A DNA stretch of 46,684 nucleotides from Chloroflexota bacterium (GCA_019239775.1 JAFAZN010000028.1:1-46684); one strand, 5' to 3'; counted from the stretch's first letter, positions 23,264 through 32,587 are shown. Made by a program: numbers and translations. Notes: generated by a model from the letters alone, not told the origin.

Positions 23264-23926
23264 GCCAGTAGGGAGCTTGCACAGCGTCTGAGGGTCTACG
23301 GTGACCCCGAGCGCCTGCAAAGCCTGGAGGGTGGGACCGGCTTGCGCCGCGATCTGCGGCTGTAGCTGAGCGCACGCGCCGCGGACGCCACCGACCATCG
23401 TGTACTGATCCCACAGCTGGCTGGCCAGCCGCGCAAACGGCGCATTCGCGTCCTTTTGCTGCAGCGCCTGCAATTGGGTTTTGGCCTCGTCCTCGTGACC
23501 TGCGGCCAGGAGCGCAACCACGGCCTGAAAGCCCGCGAGGCCGTTGATGGCCGCGGTCTGCTCCGCGCTCTCGCCATTTGGAGGCGTGTTCAACACACGC
23601 TCGTAGAGTTGACTGGCATTGCCGAGGTCACCGCGGGTGAAGGCACTATTGGCCGCGTTGAGCACCTCAACGCGCGAGCTGCCCACGGGTGGAGCGGCCG
23701 CCGCGGCCGCGCTGGGACTCGGCGCCGCCACTGCCGACGGGCTGGGGCCGGCCACGGCCGCAGGAACCGAGGGACTCGGAACACCCGAGGGTTTCGTAGC
23801 TACGGTCACTTGCGCGGTTGGGACGTTCGTAGTTGTTGCTGGTGTTGCAGGTGCGGTTGGCTGGCACGCCGTAAGGGCGAGCAGCGCAACCACCGCGATG
23901 CGATGAATGACCGTGTTAGGCTCCAA
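23252..23926 (-). CDS. Lipoprotein with TPR-like C-terminal region
   Basis: 224 residues if started at TTG 23926. This start gives a lipoprotein signal MEPNTVIHRIAVVALLALTAC with a lipobox Cys at 21; no ATG or GTG gives a usable signal peptide. A linker of about 70 residues rich in Pro, Ala, Ser and Val follows. A helical TPR-like region (VEVLNAANSAFTRGDLGNAS, then QLYERVLNTPP ... INGLAGFQAVVALLAAGHED) completes the protein. It is probably a surface scaffold protein of unknown partner. It is divergent from lepA. Confidence 0.65.
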   Translation of the reverse strand: MEPNTVIHRIAVVALLALTACQPTAPATPATTTNVPTAQVTVATKPSGVPSPSVPAAVAGPSPSAVAAPSPSAAAAAAPPVGSSRVEVLNAANSAFTRGDLGNASQLYERVLNTPPNGESAEQTAAINGLAGFQAVVALLAAGHEDEAKTQLQALQQKDANAPFARLASQLWDQYTMVGGVRGACAQLQPQIAAQAGPTLQALQALGVTVDPQTLCKLPTGSGG

Positions 23927-23983
23927 GCGCGTAGGAGTATCAGAGCCGACCGCGTCGCAGGAACGCGAAGCGGCTCTTAAAGA

Positions 23984-25783
23984 ATGGAACAACGGCACAT
24001 CCGTAACTTTGTCATCATCGCGCATATCGATCACGGCAAATCCACTCTTGCCGATCGATTGCTCGAACGCACCGGCACGCTCGCCCAACGCGAGATGACC
24101 GCCCAGGTCCTCGATGCCATGGACCTGGAGCGCGAGAAGGGCATCACCATCAAAGCCAAGGCGGTGCGCATGCAGTACCGCGCCAGCGATGGTGAGCTGT
24201 ATCAGTTGAACCTGATCGATACCCCCGGGCACGTCGACTTCACGTACGAAGTCTCGCGAGCGCTGGCTGCGTGCGAGGGCGCGCTGCTGGTCGTAGACGC
24301 GGCGCAGGGCGTCGAAGCCCAGACGCTGGCCAACGTGTACCTGGCGATCGAGCACGACCTCGAGATCATCCCGATCATCAACAAGATCGATCTGCCCAGC
24401 GCGGAGCCGGAGCTGGTGCGCGAAGAAATCGAGCGCGTGGTTGGCTTGCCAGGCGAGGACTGCATCCTGGCGTCGGCAAAGGAAGGCATTGGCGTCGACG
24501 ACATCCTGGAAGCCATCGTGAAGAAGGTGCCGCCACCGCGGGGAGATCGCGACGCGCCGCTGCGGGCGCTGATCTTCGATTCACACTACGACGCCTACAA
24601 AGGCGTGATCGCGTACTGCCGTTTCATGGACGGCTCGGTGGCAACCAACGATGCCGTACGCATGATGCAAAACAGCGTGCGCGGCGAGGCGCTGGAAGTC
24701 GGCATCTTCCACCCGACCATGATGGCAATCGACTGCCTGGAGGCGGGCGAGGTGGGCTATATCGCGACGGGCCTGAAGGACGTGCGCGATGTCCGCGTGG
24801 GCGACACGATCACAGCGCTGGCCAAACCTGCCGCCGAGCCGTTACCTGGCTATCGCCCGGCCAAGTCCATGGTTTTTGCGGGCCTATATCCAACCAACGG
24901 CGACGAGTACCCGCTCCTGCGTGAAGCACTCGAACGCTTGAAGTTGAACGACGCGTCGTTGATCTATGAGCCAGAGAGCTCGGTCGCGTTAGGCTTCGGT
25001 TTCCGCTGCGGCTTCCTTGGCATGCTGCACATGGAGATCATCCGCGAGCGGCTCGAGCGCGAGTACAACCTGGAGCTCCTGATCACCGCTCCAAGCGTGG
25101 AATACCACGTCTACATGCACGACGGCTCGGTGCGAAATGTCGAGAATCCTGCCGAGCTGCCATCGCCAGGCACCTTCGATCGCGTCGAAGAGCCGTGGGT
25201 GGATCTCTCGGTCATCTCACCTAGCCGCTATATCGGCCCGATCATGGACCTGGTCCAGACGCGCCGCGGCACGTTCGGCAAGATGGAGTACGTCGACGAG
25301 CAACGTGTGCTGCTCACGTATCAGATGCCGCTCGCGGAGCTCATCGTCGACTTCTACGATCAGCTCAAAACGCGAACCCAGGGCTACGCGTCGCTCGACT
25401 ATCACTTTGCTGAGTACCGCCCCGCGGACCTGGTCAAGCTGGACGTCCTGGTGAACGCGCAGCCGGTGGATGCCCTCAGCATGATCATTCATGCCGACAA
25501 GGCGTATCAGCAGGGCCGCAGCCTGATCGAAAAGCTGCGCCAATTGATTCCGCGCCAGATGTTCGACGTGCCACTGCAGGCTGCGATTGGCGGCAAGATC
25601 ATTGCCCGGGAGACGATCCGTGCAATGCGCAAGAACGTGCTGGCCAAGTGCTACGGCGGCGACGTGACCCGAAAGCGCAAGCTGCTCGAAAAGCAGGCTG
25701 AAGGAAAAAAGCGCATGAAGCGGCTGGGCCAGGTGGAGATACCCCAGGAAGCCTTCATGGCGGTCCTGTCCCTGCGCGACTGA
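23984..25783 (+). CDS. lepA: Elongation factor 4 (LepA)
   Basis: 599 residues, normal length. The GTPase motifs are AHIDHGKST (13-21), the switch region [18 protein letters not shown] and NKIDLPSA. The EF4-specific C-terminal domain is complete ([20 protein letters not shown], then [13 protein letters not shown]). EF4 acts on stalled or mistranslocated ribosomes. It is followed after 2 bases by queG, so the two are probably co-transcribed. Confidence 0.98.
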   Translation: MEQRHIRNFVIIAHIDHGKSTLADRLLERTGTLAQREMTAQVLDAMDLEREKGITIKAKAVRMQYRASDGELYQLNLIDTPGHVDFTYEVSRALAACEGALLVVDAAQGVEAQTLANVYLAIEHDLEIIPIINKIDLPSAEPELVREEIERVVGLPGEDCILASAKEGIGVDDILEAIVKKVPPPRGDRDAPLRALIFDSHYDAYKGVIAYCRFMDGSVATNDAVRMMQNSVRGEALEVGIFHPTMMAIDCLEAGEVGYIATGLKDVRDVRVGDTITALAKPAAEPLPGYRPAKSMVFAGLYPTNGDEYPLLREALERLKLNDASLIYEPESSVALGFGFRCGFLGMLHMEIIRERLEREYNLELLITAPSVEYHVYMHDGSVRNVENPAELPSPGTFDRVEEPWVDLSVISPSRYIGPIMDLVQTRRGTFGKMEYVDEQRVLLTYQMPLAELIVDFYDQLKTRTQGYASLDYHFAEYRPADLVKLDVLVNAQPVDALSMIIHADKAYQQGRSLIEKLRQLIPRQMFDVPLQAAIGGKIIARETIRAMRKNVLAKCYGGDVTRKRKLLEKQAEGKKRMKRLGQVEIPQEAFMAVLSLRD

Positions 25784-25785
25784 AC

Positions 25786-26796
25786 GTGTCGCTCACCTCG
25801 GAACTGAAGTCGCGCGCCCGAGAAGTCGGCTTTCACCTGGTGGGTGTAACCAGTCCTGAGCCGTTCGATGCCGCCCAGACTGAAATGGAGCGGTGGTTAG
25901 CGCACGGCCACAACGCCGAGATGGCGTGGCTCAACGCCGCCCGCGCCCAATTGTCGACGCACCCGCGGGACCTCCTGGCAGATGCCCGCTCGCTGGTCGT
26001 CGTGGGCGTCTCCTACCGGACGGAAGAACCCGCGCAGGCGCCAGGAGGCCGCGTGGCTCGGTACGCCTGGGGTGGCGACTACCACGCCGCCATGAAATCG
26101 CGCCTCAAGGAGTTGGCGGCATGGCTCGGCGGCCGTTCACGCGTGTTCGTGGACGACGGTCCACTGGTCGAGCGTGACGCGGCCATCCGCGCCGGCCTCG
26201 GCTTTCGCGGCAAGAACACCAATGTGCTGACGCCGATCGGCTCGTTCGTTTTTCTCGGCGCGGTTCTGAGCGACGTGGAGCTGGACTTCGACCAGCCGGT
26301 GCAGAAGGATTGCGGCAGCTGCCGCCTGTGCATTGACGCCTGTCCCACAAACGCGCTGGATGACGCCTACCACCTGCAAGCGGAGCGCTGCATCGCCTAC
26401 CTCACGATCGAGCATCGTGGCTCCGTCAGCGACGAGCTGCGGCCGTTAGTCGGCGACTGGGTCTTCGGCTGCGATATCTGCCAGGAGGTCTGCCCCTATA
26501 ACGCCTCAACGCGCAATCGCCCGAGAGGCTGGCCCGAGTTCGAGCCCCGCTCAGGCACGCGGCTGGACCTCATAGAGCTGCTGCAGACCGATGAAACGGC
26601 GTTTCGCGAGCGATTTCACGGCTCGCCGATCAAGCGCACCAAACGCCGCGGCCTTGTGCGGAACGCGGCGTTGGCGCTCGGTAACCTCGGCGACGCCTCC
26701 AGTCGCGCCCACCTGGAGCGACTGGTCGCCGAGAACCCCGATCCCGTGGTGGGCGAGGCGGCGGGCTGGGCTCTCAGGCAGCTGCCGTTGAGCTGA
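25786..26796 (+). CDS. queG: Epoxyqueuosine reductase QueG
   Basis: 336 residues from GTG 25786. A cobalamin-binding N-terminal domain precedes two 4Fe-4S motifs (CGSCRLCIDACPTNAL and CDICQEVCPYN) with the intervening ERCIAYLTIEHRG segment typical of QueG, and a HEAT-like C-terminal repeat. It performs the last step of queuosine synthesis in tRNA, reducing the epoxide. No other queuosine gene is in the window. Its 3' end overlaps the convergent winged-helix gene by 23 bases. Confidence 0.95.
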   Translation: MSLTSELKSRAREVGFHLVGVTSPEPFDAAQTEMERWLAHGHNAEMAWLNAARAQLSTHPRDLLADARSLVVVGVSYRTEEPAQAPGGRVARYAWGGDYHAAMKSRLKELAAWLGGRSRVFVDDGPLVERDAAIRAGLGFRGKNTNVLTPIGSFVFLGAVLSDVELDFDQPVQKDCGSCRLCIDACPTNALDDAYHLQAERCIAYLTIEHRGSVSDELRPLVGDWVFGCDICQEVCPYNASTRNRPRGWPEFEPRSGTRLDLIELLQTDETAFRERFHGSPIKRTKRRGLVRNAALALGNLGDASSRAHLERLVAENPDPVVGEAAGWALRQLPLS

Positions 26797-27199
26797 GCTT
26801 CTGCCCCTGTTGGCGCAGGTGCTGCAGGTGAGCGGCGATGATCGCCCGCAGCTCCTGACTGTGCCTGGCCACGTCGATGAGCCGCCGCAGCACGACCGTT
26901 GTCGGCTCGTCGACCGGAAGTCGATAACTGGTCGACTCCTCTGGCGTGCTTGCGGTCAGCACATCAACAACCGAGTCAGCCACAAGCTCGTTCAGCGCCG
27001 TGGCAACCTCCTGTGTCGGGCGATGCGTCCCGCGGACCAATTGATCGTCGCGAATCCACGCGCCGTTCTGGTCGGCCAGTACGCGCAGCACTTCCCACTT
27101 AGCTGGTGAAGTGATGTGACATTTGACGAAGGCGAGCAGTGCCGGATCTGGCTCAACGGTGTCCAGGCCGGCCTGGTCAGGAGTCGGGGAAAGAAACAT
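26774..27199 (-). CDS. Winged-helix regulator-like protein
   Basis: 141 residues. The central part (HITSPAKWEVLRVLADQNGA, then WIRDDQLVRGTHRPTQEVAT and ALNELVADSVVDV) reads like a winged-helix domain with a wing ending in SYRLP. A C-terminal helix (VVLRRLIDVARHSQELRAII) could dimerise. There is no close family match that I recognise. A perfect 8-bp inverted repeat lies 39 bases upstream of its ATG, just after a GATACA -10 element, which suggests autoregulation. Confidence 0.6.
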   Translation of the reverse strand: MFLSPTPDQAGLDTVEPDPALLAFVKCHITSPAKWEVLRVLADQNGAWIRDDQLVRGTHRPTQEVATALNELVADSVVDVLTASTPEESTSYRLPVDEPTTVVLRRLIDVARHSQELRAIIAAHLQHLRQQGQKLSSTAAA

Positions 27200-27238
27200 G
27201 TGTGCCTCACAACATCGTGAAGGGCTTGTCGCAATGGA

Positions 27239-27260
27239 TGTCGGTCAGCGCCGACCGACA
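27239..27260. promoter_or_regulatory. Perfect 8-bp inverted repeat, candidate operator
   Basis: TGTCGGTC, six bases, GACCGACA: a 22-bp dyad about 40 bases upstream of the winged-helix gene (minus strand). On that strand GATACA (27275-27270) is a plausible -10, which puts the dyad at about +3 to +24, a repressor position. As RNA it would be an 8-bp hairpin. I see no gene in the remaining bases of 27200-27421. Confidence 0.5.
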
Positions 27261-27421
27261 GGCTTCCACTGTATCGCACGACGAGTGCCAGGAAAACATT
27301 GTTTCCCGTTGGTGAGCGTTGCCGCCTGGTCAAGACGCGGTGGTGAAAATCCCCACACACGACCCGGACCTTTGGCCCTCCTACGGAAACGGTCCGCTCC
27401 TACCAGGGGAACAGTGCGAAA

Positions 27422-28072
27422 TTACGGAGTGGGCGTTCCTAGCGTTGGGAGGGGCGTCCCTTCACCACTCACATCCGAAGTCGGCCCGGGCGTGCTGGTG
27501 GGTGGCGCGGGCGTTGGCGTTGGCGGTTGGTTCGGATCGGCCACGAGCCGTTCGAGATCGGTCTGGAACTGGTCCGCGATCACGTAGACGTCAGGCGCGT
27601 CCGATTTCTTCGCGTACGTGCCTGTCTGCACCGGCGTCTTGCTGCCGATATCGAGCTGGTACTTGGTGCCATCGTCCAGCGTCGCGATGGCCGATTCCTT
27701 GGGGTTATCAAGTCCGTACTGTGACAGATCTGTGCCAGGGTTATCGACGCCACGCGTCGCCTTGAGCTGGGCCATGCGAATGATAAGGCTCGTGAACGAC
27801 GATTTGTTGGCCGCGGCGCCCGTCCCCGCGACGACCCAGTTGTCGCCCTGCTTATCAATGCGCACCGATTGGTCGTTCTGGTGCAGCTCGAACGCGGTCA
27901 CCTTCGAGTCGTCGAACGAGAAGATCTGTGGCTGCTGGGCGGCCGTGGTGGTGGAGGTGGCATTGGCGTTCGCGGTGGCGGTTGGGCCGATGTTGAACTT
28001 GTCCAGGCCATAAACCAGGACAGCCAGCACGGCCGCGACGGCCAGGAAGCCGATAGTGACGCGATAGTTCAT
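27422..28072 (-). CDS. DUF4340 domain protein
   Basis: 216 residues. One N-terminal membrane helix (VTIGFLAVAAVLAVLVYGL) is followed by the DUF4340 beta-repeat domain: FSFDDSKVTAFELHQNDQSV, DNWVVAGTGAAANKSSFTSL, and a second copy around YQLDIGSKTPVQTGTYAKKS. The C-terminal tail is Pro/Thr-rich (PPTPTPAPPTSTPGPTSD). DUF4340 proteins regularly accompany Gld-type ABC transporters and have no established biochemical role. It is the last gene of the ABC operon, 13 bases after the GldG-like gene. Confidence 0.85.
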   Translation of the reverse strand: MNYRVTIGFLAVAAVLAVLVYGLDKFNIGPTATANANATSTTTAAQQPQIFSFDDSKVTAFELHQNDQSVRIDKQGDNWVVAGTGAAANKSSFTSLIIRMAQLKATRGVDNPGTDLSQYGLDNPKESAIATLDDGTKYQLDIGSKTPVQTGTYAKKSDAPDVYVIADQFQTDLERLVADPNQPPTPTPAPPTSTPGPTSDVSGEGTPLPTLGTPTP

Positions 28073-28085
28073 GAAGTGTGGGTGT

Positions 28086-29663
28086 TTAGCGCCGCGTCCA
28101 CCAGACCGCTGCCCCGGCCGCGAGCACGGCCAGTGGCAGGAACAGGAAGCTGGAGTAGGCGACGAGGTTCATTTGTGAGCTGGTGAGGACGACCGTTCGA
28201 GGCGTGGTATCGGGCACGCGGACGTTGATCAGGTTGTCTTCGGAAGCCACCCAGTTGGCGGCGTTTTCGAAGAGTGTGCCGTTGCCGGGAACCTGCTGTA
28301 GCGAGTTGTCTGAGATCAGGTCAGGCGAGCCGAAGAGGACAATCCTCGCCGCGTTCGGCGTGGGTGTTGGTGTGGCGCCTGGCAGCGTGCTGCTGCCTTG
28401 CGAGGCGCCCGCGTCGATAGCGACTGCCAGGGCCAGTGGACCCTTCGGATCGCTGGGCTGTTGCTGAATCTGCTGCGGGTTCGTATTGCCCCAGCTCGAC
28501 GATGACGATTGCGCCAGGGCAGTGATGGTCATCCCGGCCGGCGGCGTCGACGGATACGTGATATTAGTCGTGAGTGGGAAGAACGTGAGATCGCGCAGGT
28601 CTTGTGTGATCGCGTGCTGGGCGTAGCTGTCCACCACGACCACGCGCGGGTCCTGCGGTACGCTCTTGGCCGGGTCAATCACCACGTTGCCGCTGAAAGC
28701 CACCTGATAGTTCTGCAAGATGCTGCTCAGGTCGGCCTTCGAATTCGGGCCCATCAGCACGATCAGCTTGCCGCCACCGTCGACGTATGCCTTCAAGGCG
28801 TCGAGCTCTTCCTGGAGCAATGGGTTGGTTGGCCCGGCGACCACAACCGCCGCGGCGTCATCGGGTACCGCGCGCTGAGTGACCAGGTTCAACGGAGTAA
28901 TCGTGAAGTTGTCGGTGGTCAAGTTTTGCTTGATCGTCCCGTAGTCCTGCGGCCCGGTGCTGTCCAGCGACCTTTCACCGTGACCGGTGGTGAAGTACAG
29001 CGTCTTCTGTGGTCGCGTCAGCTTGACCAAGGCCGTGTCCACGTCCTTTTCGGTGGTGCCGGTGCTGGTCTGCTTCTTGTCGCCCATCTGATAGACGATG
29101 GTCCCAGTTGACGTAATCCCAGCTGCGACGGCGTCCGCCGGGTGGGCCTCAGGATCGTTGAACTCGAACGTGAGCTTGCCGCCCGAATGCGCGGCATAGT
29201 CGGTCAGGAGAGTTTGAAAATCCTGCTTTCGGGAATCATTCGCCGTCAACCAGCCTGTGACATGCACGGGTTGAGGCAGCGCCTGCGCCAGCTGATAGCT
29301 CTGGTCGGAGAGCGTGAACTGCTTGTTCGCGGTCAAGTCGACCTTGGTCTGATAGCGCGAGCCGAGCACATTCAGCAGGCCCAGGATGAAGATCGCGGCT
29401 ACGGCGATGGCGACCGTGTTGCCCGAGTAGAGCGCGCCGCGGCCAGTCAGCTTGCTCCAGACGTCTTCGGGATCGAGCGCGACGTAGATGCCGAGCAGCA
29501 GAACACCGGCTGCGATCAGGATGCGCGGAACGAGCCCGAAATCGCTTTGCACCAGCCATGCGCCGAGGCCAGCGAGCAAACCAAAGATGCCGAGTGCCGC
29601 CAGCGGGAAACGCAGGCTCTCCATCGAGAAACCGCCTCGCGGCGGGTTCAATCTCGAAGCCAT
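28086..29663 (-). CDS. GldG-like ABC transporter auxiliary protein
   Basis: 525 residues. Two to three N-terminal membrane helices precede a large extracytoplasmic region with the ABC_transp_aux fold (KVDLTANKQFTLSDQSYQLA, KTLYFTTGHGERSLDSTG, LDALKAYVDGGGKLIVLMGP). The chain closes with one C-terminal helix before WWTRR. A PTPTPNAA insert lies near residue 430. In Bacteroidetes gliding systems and many other bacteria GldG works with the GldA ATPase and GldF permease encoded here. The transported substrate is unknown. Confidence 0.85.
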   Translation of the reverse strand: MASRLNPPRGGFSMESLRFPLAALGIFGLLAGLGAWLVQSDFGLVPRILIAAGVLLLGIYVALDPEDVWSKLTGRGALYSGNTVAIAVAAIFILGLLNVLGSRYQTKVDLTANKQFTLSDQSYQLAQALPQPVHVTGWLTANDSRKQDFQTLLTDYAAHSGGKLTFEFNDPEAHPADAVAAGITSTGTIVYQMGDKKQTSTGTTEKDVDTALVKLTRPQKTLYFTTGHGERSLDSTGPQDYGTIKQNLTTDNFTITPLNLVTQRAVPDDAAAVVVAGPTNPLLQEELDALKAYVDGGGKLIVLMGPNSKADLSSILQNYQVAFSGNVVIDPAKSVPQDPRVVVVDSYAQHAITQDLRDLTFFPLTTNITYPSTPPAGMTITALAQSSSSSWGNTNPQQIQQQPSDPKGPLALAVAIDAGASQGSSTLPGATPTPTPNAARIVLFGSPDLISDNSLQQVPGNGTLFENAANWVASEDNLINVRVPDTTPRTVVLTSSQMNLVAYSSFLFLPLAVLAAGAAVWWTRR

Positions 29664-29665
29664 AC

Positions 29666-30376
29666 CTATCGAAACCTCCTGGACTGAAGCGACAGCGTGC
29701 TGAGCACGATGCCGGCCAGGATCAACGTCAAGTAGTAGACCACGTCGTTACTCTGGATCACGCCTTGTGGAAACGATTGGAAGTGATTGATCACACTCGT
29801 GTAGCTCACGATCGAGCCGACGGTGCCGCCAAGAAATTGTCCAAGGTTGTCGCTCAACCACAAAACCAGCAGTAAGGCAAAGGCAATGATGGCTGCCACA
29901 ATCTGATTTTGGGTGAGACTCGAAGCCCACAAACCGACCGACAGGAATGCCGCGGCCTGCAGGAAAATACCAAGATAGCCAGTGATAATCGGCCCCGTGT
30001 CCGGACTGCCAAAAATGAACAGGAACAACGGGAACAACAGCGTCAAGCCGAGCATCACCAGCACGAGCAGGATCGAGCTGACAAACTTGCCCGTCACGAT
30101 CTCCCATTCCTGAACGGGATTCGTGAGCAAAAGCTCGACGGTACCCGTGCGCTGTTCGTCGGCCAGCAAACGCATGCTGATGGCCGGAACAATGAACAGA
30201 TACAGCACGCTCACGTTCTGCACCAGTCCGCGAATCGACGCCTCGCGACCGTTCGCCAGGATCAACGCAAATAAGTAGCCAGAAAGTGCAAGAAAGAGTG
30301 CGATAACAACGTACGCTAGCGGCGACAAGAAGTAGCTGCGCAGTTCGCGCGTGGCAACCGCCCAAACGTTTTTCAC
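29666..30376 (-). CDS. ABC-2 type permease (GldF-like)
   Basis: 236 residues with six membrane helices. The start (MKNVWAVATRELRSYFLSPL) and the loop RLLADEQRTGTVELLLTNPV, then QEWEIVTGK, are diagnostic of the ABC-2/GldF permease group. It overlaps the ATPase gene by 4 bases and is 2 bases from the GldG-like gene, so all three should be one transcript and one complex. Confidence 0.92.
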   Translation of the reverse strand: MKNVWAVATRELRSYFLSPLAYVVIALFLALSGYLFALILANGREASIRGLVQNVSVLYLFIVPAISMRLLADEQRTGTVELLLTNPVQEWEIVTGKFVSSILLVLVMLGLTLLFPLFLFIFGSPDTGPIITGYLGIFLQAAAFLSVGLWASSLTQNQIVAAIIAFALLLVLWLSDNLGQFLGGTVGSIVSYTSVINHFQSFPQGVIQSNDVVYYLTLILAGIVLSTLSLQSRRFR

Positions 30377-31332
30377 GCGGCGACCTCGTCAAGGGGTGCA
30401 TCGGTCGTGGTGAGCTGCAAGAAGATCTCTTCAAGGCTCAGGTGGGCAGGTCTGAGCTCCATGAGCCCGAACCCACCGCTCACCACCGCTTTGGCAAGGG
30501 CTTCGCGAATATCCGCGCCGACTTCACTCTGAACAGTGAACGAGGCAAGTCCATTTGCGGATCGGCCATCGCCATCGACGTCCACACTGAGCACACGCGG
30601 GACTGATTTGAGCGCCTTCGTCACCTGCTCGCGTGGTCCGCGGATCGTCAGCGCGATACTCTCCGCGCCCTTGAGCCGCCGATCCAGGTTCTCGGGCGTG
30701 TCTTCGGCGACCACGCGGCCATTGGAGATGATCACGATGCGCGAGCACGTCGCCGCGACCTCGGGCAGAATGTGCGTGCTGAGGATGACCGTGTGTTCGC
30801 CGCCCAGCGACTTGATCAGGTTGCGCGTTTCGATGATTTGCTTCGGATCGAGACCGCTGGTCGGCTCATCGAGGATGAGCACGGGCGGGTCGCCAAGCAG
30901 CGCCTGGGCTAAGCCAACGCGTTGGCGCAAGCCTTTGGACAGTTTGCCGATCTGGTCGCTCGCACGATGGGCGATACGCGACTTCTCCATCGCGCGGTCC
31001 ACTTCGTGGCGACGATCCTTGACGCCCTTGATTTTCCCCATGAAGTCTAGATACGAGCGCACGCTCATATCGGAATAGAGCGGCACCGTCTCGGGCAGGT
31101 AGCCGATGCTGGCGCGTGCCTGCAGCGACTGCGTGGCGACGTCGAAACCGGCGACTTCCGCGCTCCCGCCGGACGGTGGGAGATATCCCGTCAGAATGCG
31201 CATGGTCGTGGTCTTCCCAGCGCCATTGGGCCCGAGGAAGCCGAGCACTTCCCCTTTTTCTACGTTGAACGTCACGTCGGCCACGGCGACGCGAGGTCCG
31301 TAATTTTTGGTCAGGTGATCAACGCGAATCAC
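30373..31332 (-). CDS. ABC transporter ATPase (GldA-like)
   Basis: 319 residues. Walker A GPNGAGKTT, signature LSKGLRQRVGLAQAL, Walker B VLILDEPTSGLD and the H-loop STHILPE are all intact. The C-terminal 90 residues resemble the extension seen in GldA/CcmA-type ATPases. The start is GTG 31332 with AGGTGG six bases upstream. It is first in the operon and probably transcribed from the divergent region shared with coaD (a possible -10 is GATACA at 31364-31359). Confidence 0.93.
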   Translation of the reverse strand: MIRVDHLTKNYGPRVAVADVTFNVEKGEVLGFLGPNGAGKTTTMRILTGYLPPSGGSAEVAGFDVATQSLQARASIGYLPETVPLYSDMSVRSYLDFMGKIKGVKDRRHEVDRAMEKSRIAHRASDQIGKLSKGLRQRVGLAQALLGDPPVLILDEPTSGLDPKQIIETRNLIKSLGGEHTVILSTHILPEVAATCSRIVIISNGRVVAEDTPENLDRRLKGAESIALTIRGPREQVTKALKSVPRVLSVDVDGDGRSANGLASFTVQSEVGADIREALAKAVVSGGFGLMELRPAHLSLEEIFLQLTTTDAPLDEVAA

Positions 31333-31469
31333 ACCGCGCCACCTTTGATTGATCGAGCTGTATCGGTTCTGGAATGCATGTTCGCGTGTTTTTCTACTAC
31401 GCGGCGGGGAGTATAGGTTTGCCCTTCTGCGTGGGGCAACGAACCCACAGTAAGAGTAGCGTTAAGAGC

Positions 31470-31474
31470 GGAGG
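31470..31474 (+). promoter_or_regulatory. Ribosome binding site deciding a CTG start
   Basis: GGAGG lies 8 bases before CTG 31483. There is no ATG, GTG or TTG in the coaD frame between the in-frame stop at 31414 and ATG 31567, and ATG 31567 lies inside the catalytic motif. The site therefore points to CTG as initiator. Confidence 0.6.
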
Positions 31475-31482
31475 TCACCCTT

Positions 31483-32031
31483 CTGACTGATCAGTCGACC
31501 CCCACTGGCCCCCACCGGCTCGGGCCGCGTCTGGCGGTCTATGCAGGCGTCTTCGATCCCCCCACGATGGCACATCTCGAAATTATCGAGAGCGCCCTGC
31601 GCATTTTCGACGAGCTGGTCGTGGTGGTTAGCTTCAACCCGAACAAGGCCACCGCGCTGTTCACGCCCGAAGAGCGTGTGCAGATGCTCCAAGATTCACT
31701 CCCGCCCGAGCAGCGCGATGTCGTTCGGGTGACGGCCTATTCGGGGCTGACCGCGCCATTCGCCGAAAGCCTCGGCGCTTGCGCGCTGGTGCGTGGCATG
31801 CGGCCGTATGCCGATGCCGACGCCGAAATCGCGCTTTCCTTTATGAACGAGCGCCTGGCGCCGAACCTGCTGACGGTCTTATTTGTGACGAGCGCCAAGA
31901 ACGTGTGGTTGTCGAGCACCTTCGTTCGCGAAGCCGCGACGGTTGGCAACCTCATCGTTTCGGGCGCGGTACCGCCGCCGGTTGAAGTTGCGCTTCGTAA
32001 ACGATTTGCGCCGGATGAACCCGTAAACTGA
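31483..32031 (+). CDS. coaD: Phosphopantetheine adenylyltransferase CoaD, CTG start
   Basis: 182 residues from CTG 31483. The nucleotidyltransferase motif AVYAGVFDPPTMAHL (canonical AVYPGSFDPxTxGH) starts at residue 18 and would be cut by the first in-frame ATG (31567). Further motifs are FNPNKATALFTPEERV, ALVRGMRPYADADAEIALSF and LSSTFVREAA. It transfers AMP to 4'-phosphopantetheine, the penultimate step in coenzyme A synthesis, and is normally essential. CTG 31531 is a second possible start (MAVYAGVFDP) but has no ribosome binding site. Divergent from the ABC operon. Confidence 0.93.
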   Translation: MTDQSTPTGPHRLGPRLAVYAGVFDPPTMAHLEIIESALRIFDELVVVVSFNPNKATALFTPEERVQMLQDSLPPEQRDVVRVTAYSGLTAPFAESLGACALVRGMRPYADADAEIALSFMNERLAPNLLTVLFVTSAKNVWLSSTFVREAATVGNLIVSGAVPPPVEVALRKRFAPDEPVN

Positions 32032-32035
32032 GTAA

Positions 32036-32587
32036 ATGACCTTCTCTCCGCCCGAGCGCGGTCCGGCCGTCACGATGAATGGCCGCGATCGATCGGACGG
32101 CCAGACTGGGCTCGACCCCGCCCATGGTGGACCCCTTCCCCAGGCCACGCTGATCGAGCTCGTTGGCCGACTGATCAACGACGTTTCTGATCTGGCCGAC
32201 CGCCAGATCGATCTGGCGAAGCAGGAAATTGGTGAGGCGAAGGACGACGCGTTTCGCGCCGTTAAACGCATCGCCATTGGCGCCGGCATCGCCGCCGTGG
32301 TCGGCTTGCTGCTGATCATCTGGGCCTGGACCGCGTTCATCTGGTTCTTCAATTGGCTGTTCGGCCATATTGCATTTCCGACGCCGCTCGGTACGCAGTC
32401 ACTGGCCTGGTTCGGCTGGTTGCTCGGCCTGGTCGTGCCAGCCGTCTTCGGATTCATCGCTTATCGTTTCATCCGCCGCGGCATCAGCGACGCGATGGCT
32501 ATCTGGCCACCACTCCCGCGCACGCGTGACACGCTCAAGGAGGACCTCGAATGGGTGCAACACCTGAGGACACCGAACGCGAGATAG
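32036..32587 (+). CDS. Phage-holin-3_6 (YqjE-like) family membrane protein
   Basis: 183 residues. An amphipathic helix (LIELVGRLINDVSDLADRQI, then DLAKQEIGEAKDDAFRAV) precedes two long membrane helices (IAAVVGLLLIIWAWTAFIWF and LGLVVPAVFGFIAYRFI). This is the 'Actinobacteriophage holin superfamily III' or YqjE/DUF1469 group, usually chromosomal and unrelated to lysis. It is followed by a DUF3618 gene in a 37-base overlap; this pairing is common in chromosomes. Starts 4 bases after coaD. Confidence 0.8.
   Translation: MTFSPPERGPAVTMNGRDRSDGQTGLDPAHGGPLPQATLIELVGRLINDVSDLADRQIDLAKQEIGEAKDDAFRAVKRIAIGAGIAAVVGLLLIIWAWTAFIWFFNWLFGHIAFPTPLGTQSLAWFGWLLGLVVPAVFGFIAYRFIRRGISDAMAIWPPLPRTRDTLKEDLEWVQHLRTPNAR

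Noticed and set aside
23927..24355. N-terminal extension of the TPR-like lipoprotein frame
   Set aside because: It is antisense to lepA and lies before the signal peptide, so it would abolish export.
31431..31448. GTGGG...CCCAC hairpin upstream of coaD as a riboswitch or attenuator
   Set aside because: Only 5 bp of stem with an 8-base loop and no further structure; expected by chance in GC-rich DNA.
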